DNA from: Desulfomicrobium orale DSM 12838
GTDB lineage: Bacteria; Desulfobacterota; Desulfovibrionia; Desulfovibrionales; Desulfomicrobiaceae
Direction of reading: 5' to 3'
Assembly (NCBI RefSeq): GCF_001553625.1
Contig: NZ_CP014230.1
Coordinates: forward strand, 2,418,001-2,482,000
DNA length: 64,000 bases
A program made the translations under genes and the position numbers. The notes under the pieces are model-generated. The model saw only the letters and a program-made list of their open reading frames with translations, was not told where the DNA came from and did no database searches. How positions within the stretch are numbered: position 1 is the first letter of the stretch; each line of letters starts with the position of its first letter. This document shows, piece after piece, positions 63,898 to 64,000 of the stretch.

Positions 63898-64000
63898 CTA
63901 GGATTCGTAGTAGGAGCGCAGCTGCTGGCTGCGTACGGGATGCCGCAGCTTGCGCAGGGCCTTGGCCTCGATCTGCCGGATGCGCTCGCGGGTGACGTTG
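63898..64000 (-). CDS. rpoD: RNA polymerase sigma-70 factor RpoD, C-terminal end only
   Basis: The last 33 codons of a minus-strand gene running out of the window: [20 protein letters not shown], then [13 protein letters not shown] and TAG. This is the region 4.2 recognition helix and terminal helix of a primary sigma factor, which contacts the -35 element. The RLR-SYYES type ending matches housekeeping sigma factors of this group. Only the end is visible, so RpoD versus a close primary-sigma paralogue cannot be separated. Confidence 0.88.
   Translation of the reverse strand, partial: NVTRERIRQIEAKALRKLRHPVRSQQLRSYYES

Noticed and set aside
1-64000. CRISPR arrays, tRNA, rRNA genes or a complete prophage
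   Set aside because: No regularly spaced direct repeats, no cloverleaf with a TTCGANTC arm, no ribosomal RNA blocks and no phage structural genes were found by reading.

Overview
This is a GC-rich (roughly 60 %), densely coded stretch of a bacterial chromosome. The gene content points to a sulfate-reducer-like deltaproteobacterium of the order Desulfovibrionales: a Desulfovibrio-type bacterioferritin, a HesB-like selenoprotein, an FmdE/molybdopterin-binding fusion, a fused CobA-HemD, an NtrYX pair next to a DUF4390 gene, and several small proteins I associate only with that order. No rRNA, tRNA or CRISPR array was seen. The window starts inside a hybrid histidine kinase and ends inside the 3' end of rpoD.

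Layout. 1-1525: end of the hybrid kinase. 10096-1497 (minus strand): two hypotheticals, an XRE-cupin regulator, an acyl-CoA synthetase, a HAD phosphatase, yggT, yggU, a DUF465 protein and the branched-chain amino acid genes ilvB-ilvN-ilvC. 10228-13476 (plus): tatA, gluQ and a FadD-like ligase. 13581-14145: a dead IS5-type transposase joined to the last 37 codons of a catalase gene. 14290-16399 (minus): the FmdE/MoCF fusion and a HesB-like protein with an in-frame TGA read as selenocysteine. 16630-19517: a rhomboid-TPR protein converging on a zinc-finger/TPR membrane protein. 19889-25665: nitronate monooxygenase-like enzyme, uvrA, flavin reductase and a diguanylate cyclase. 25669-31626: a CgeB-like glycosyltransferase, rlmE, yebC, ruvC-ruvA-ruvB and thyX. 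32129-34724: small lipoproteins, a broken Sel1-repeat gene and an SLBB polysaccharide-export protein. 37522-34786 (minus): a translationally coupled MoxR ATPase, VWA/metallopeptidase and 153-aa protein. 37732-40055: a frameshifted acyl-CoA ligase and yhhQ. 44318-40090 (minus): DUF4390, ntrY, ntrX. 44590-45431: an IS5-family element just upstream of bacterioferritin. 46213-48782 (minus): creD, a 56-aa winged helix and suhB. 48897-51876: a hydantoinase/oxoprolinase and a histone-deacetylase-like gene with a frameshift. 52007-54360: a PPOX protein, an AT-rich island with an IS1595 remnant, a membrane J-domain protein and another IS5 remnant. 54444-64000: peptidyl-prolyl isomerase, AMMECR1, purN, cobA-hemD, valS, a BPL_N protein, an HD protein, a thermonuclease-like protein and the end of rpoD.

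Two themes cut across the window. First, at least four genes (diguanylate cyclase, acyl-CoA ligase, HDAC-like, Sel1) and probably a fifth small one are each split by one missing base, usually in a run of C. Putting one C back restores a family-typical protein. This could be draft-assembly error or real decay or slippage. Second, transposase remnants of two families lie beside truncated genes, including a catalase tail and the leader of bacterioferritin. The most rewarding hidden gene is the HesB-like selenoprotein: its TGA codon is followed at 25 nt by a hairpin that fits a bacterial SECIS element.
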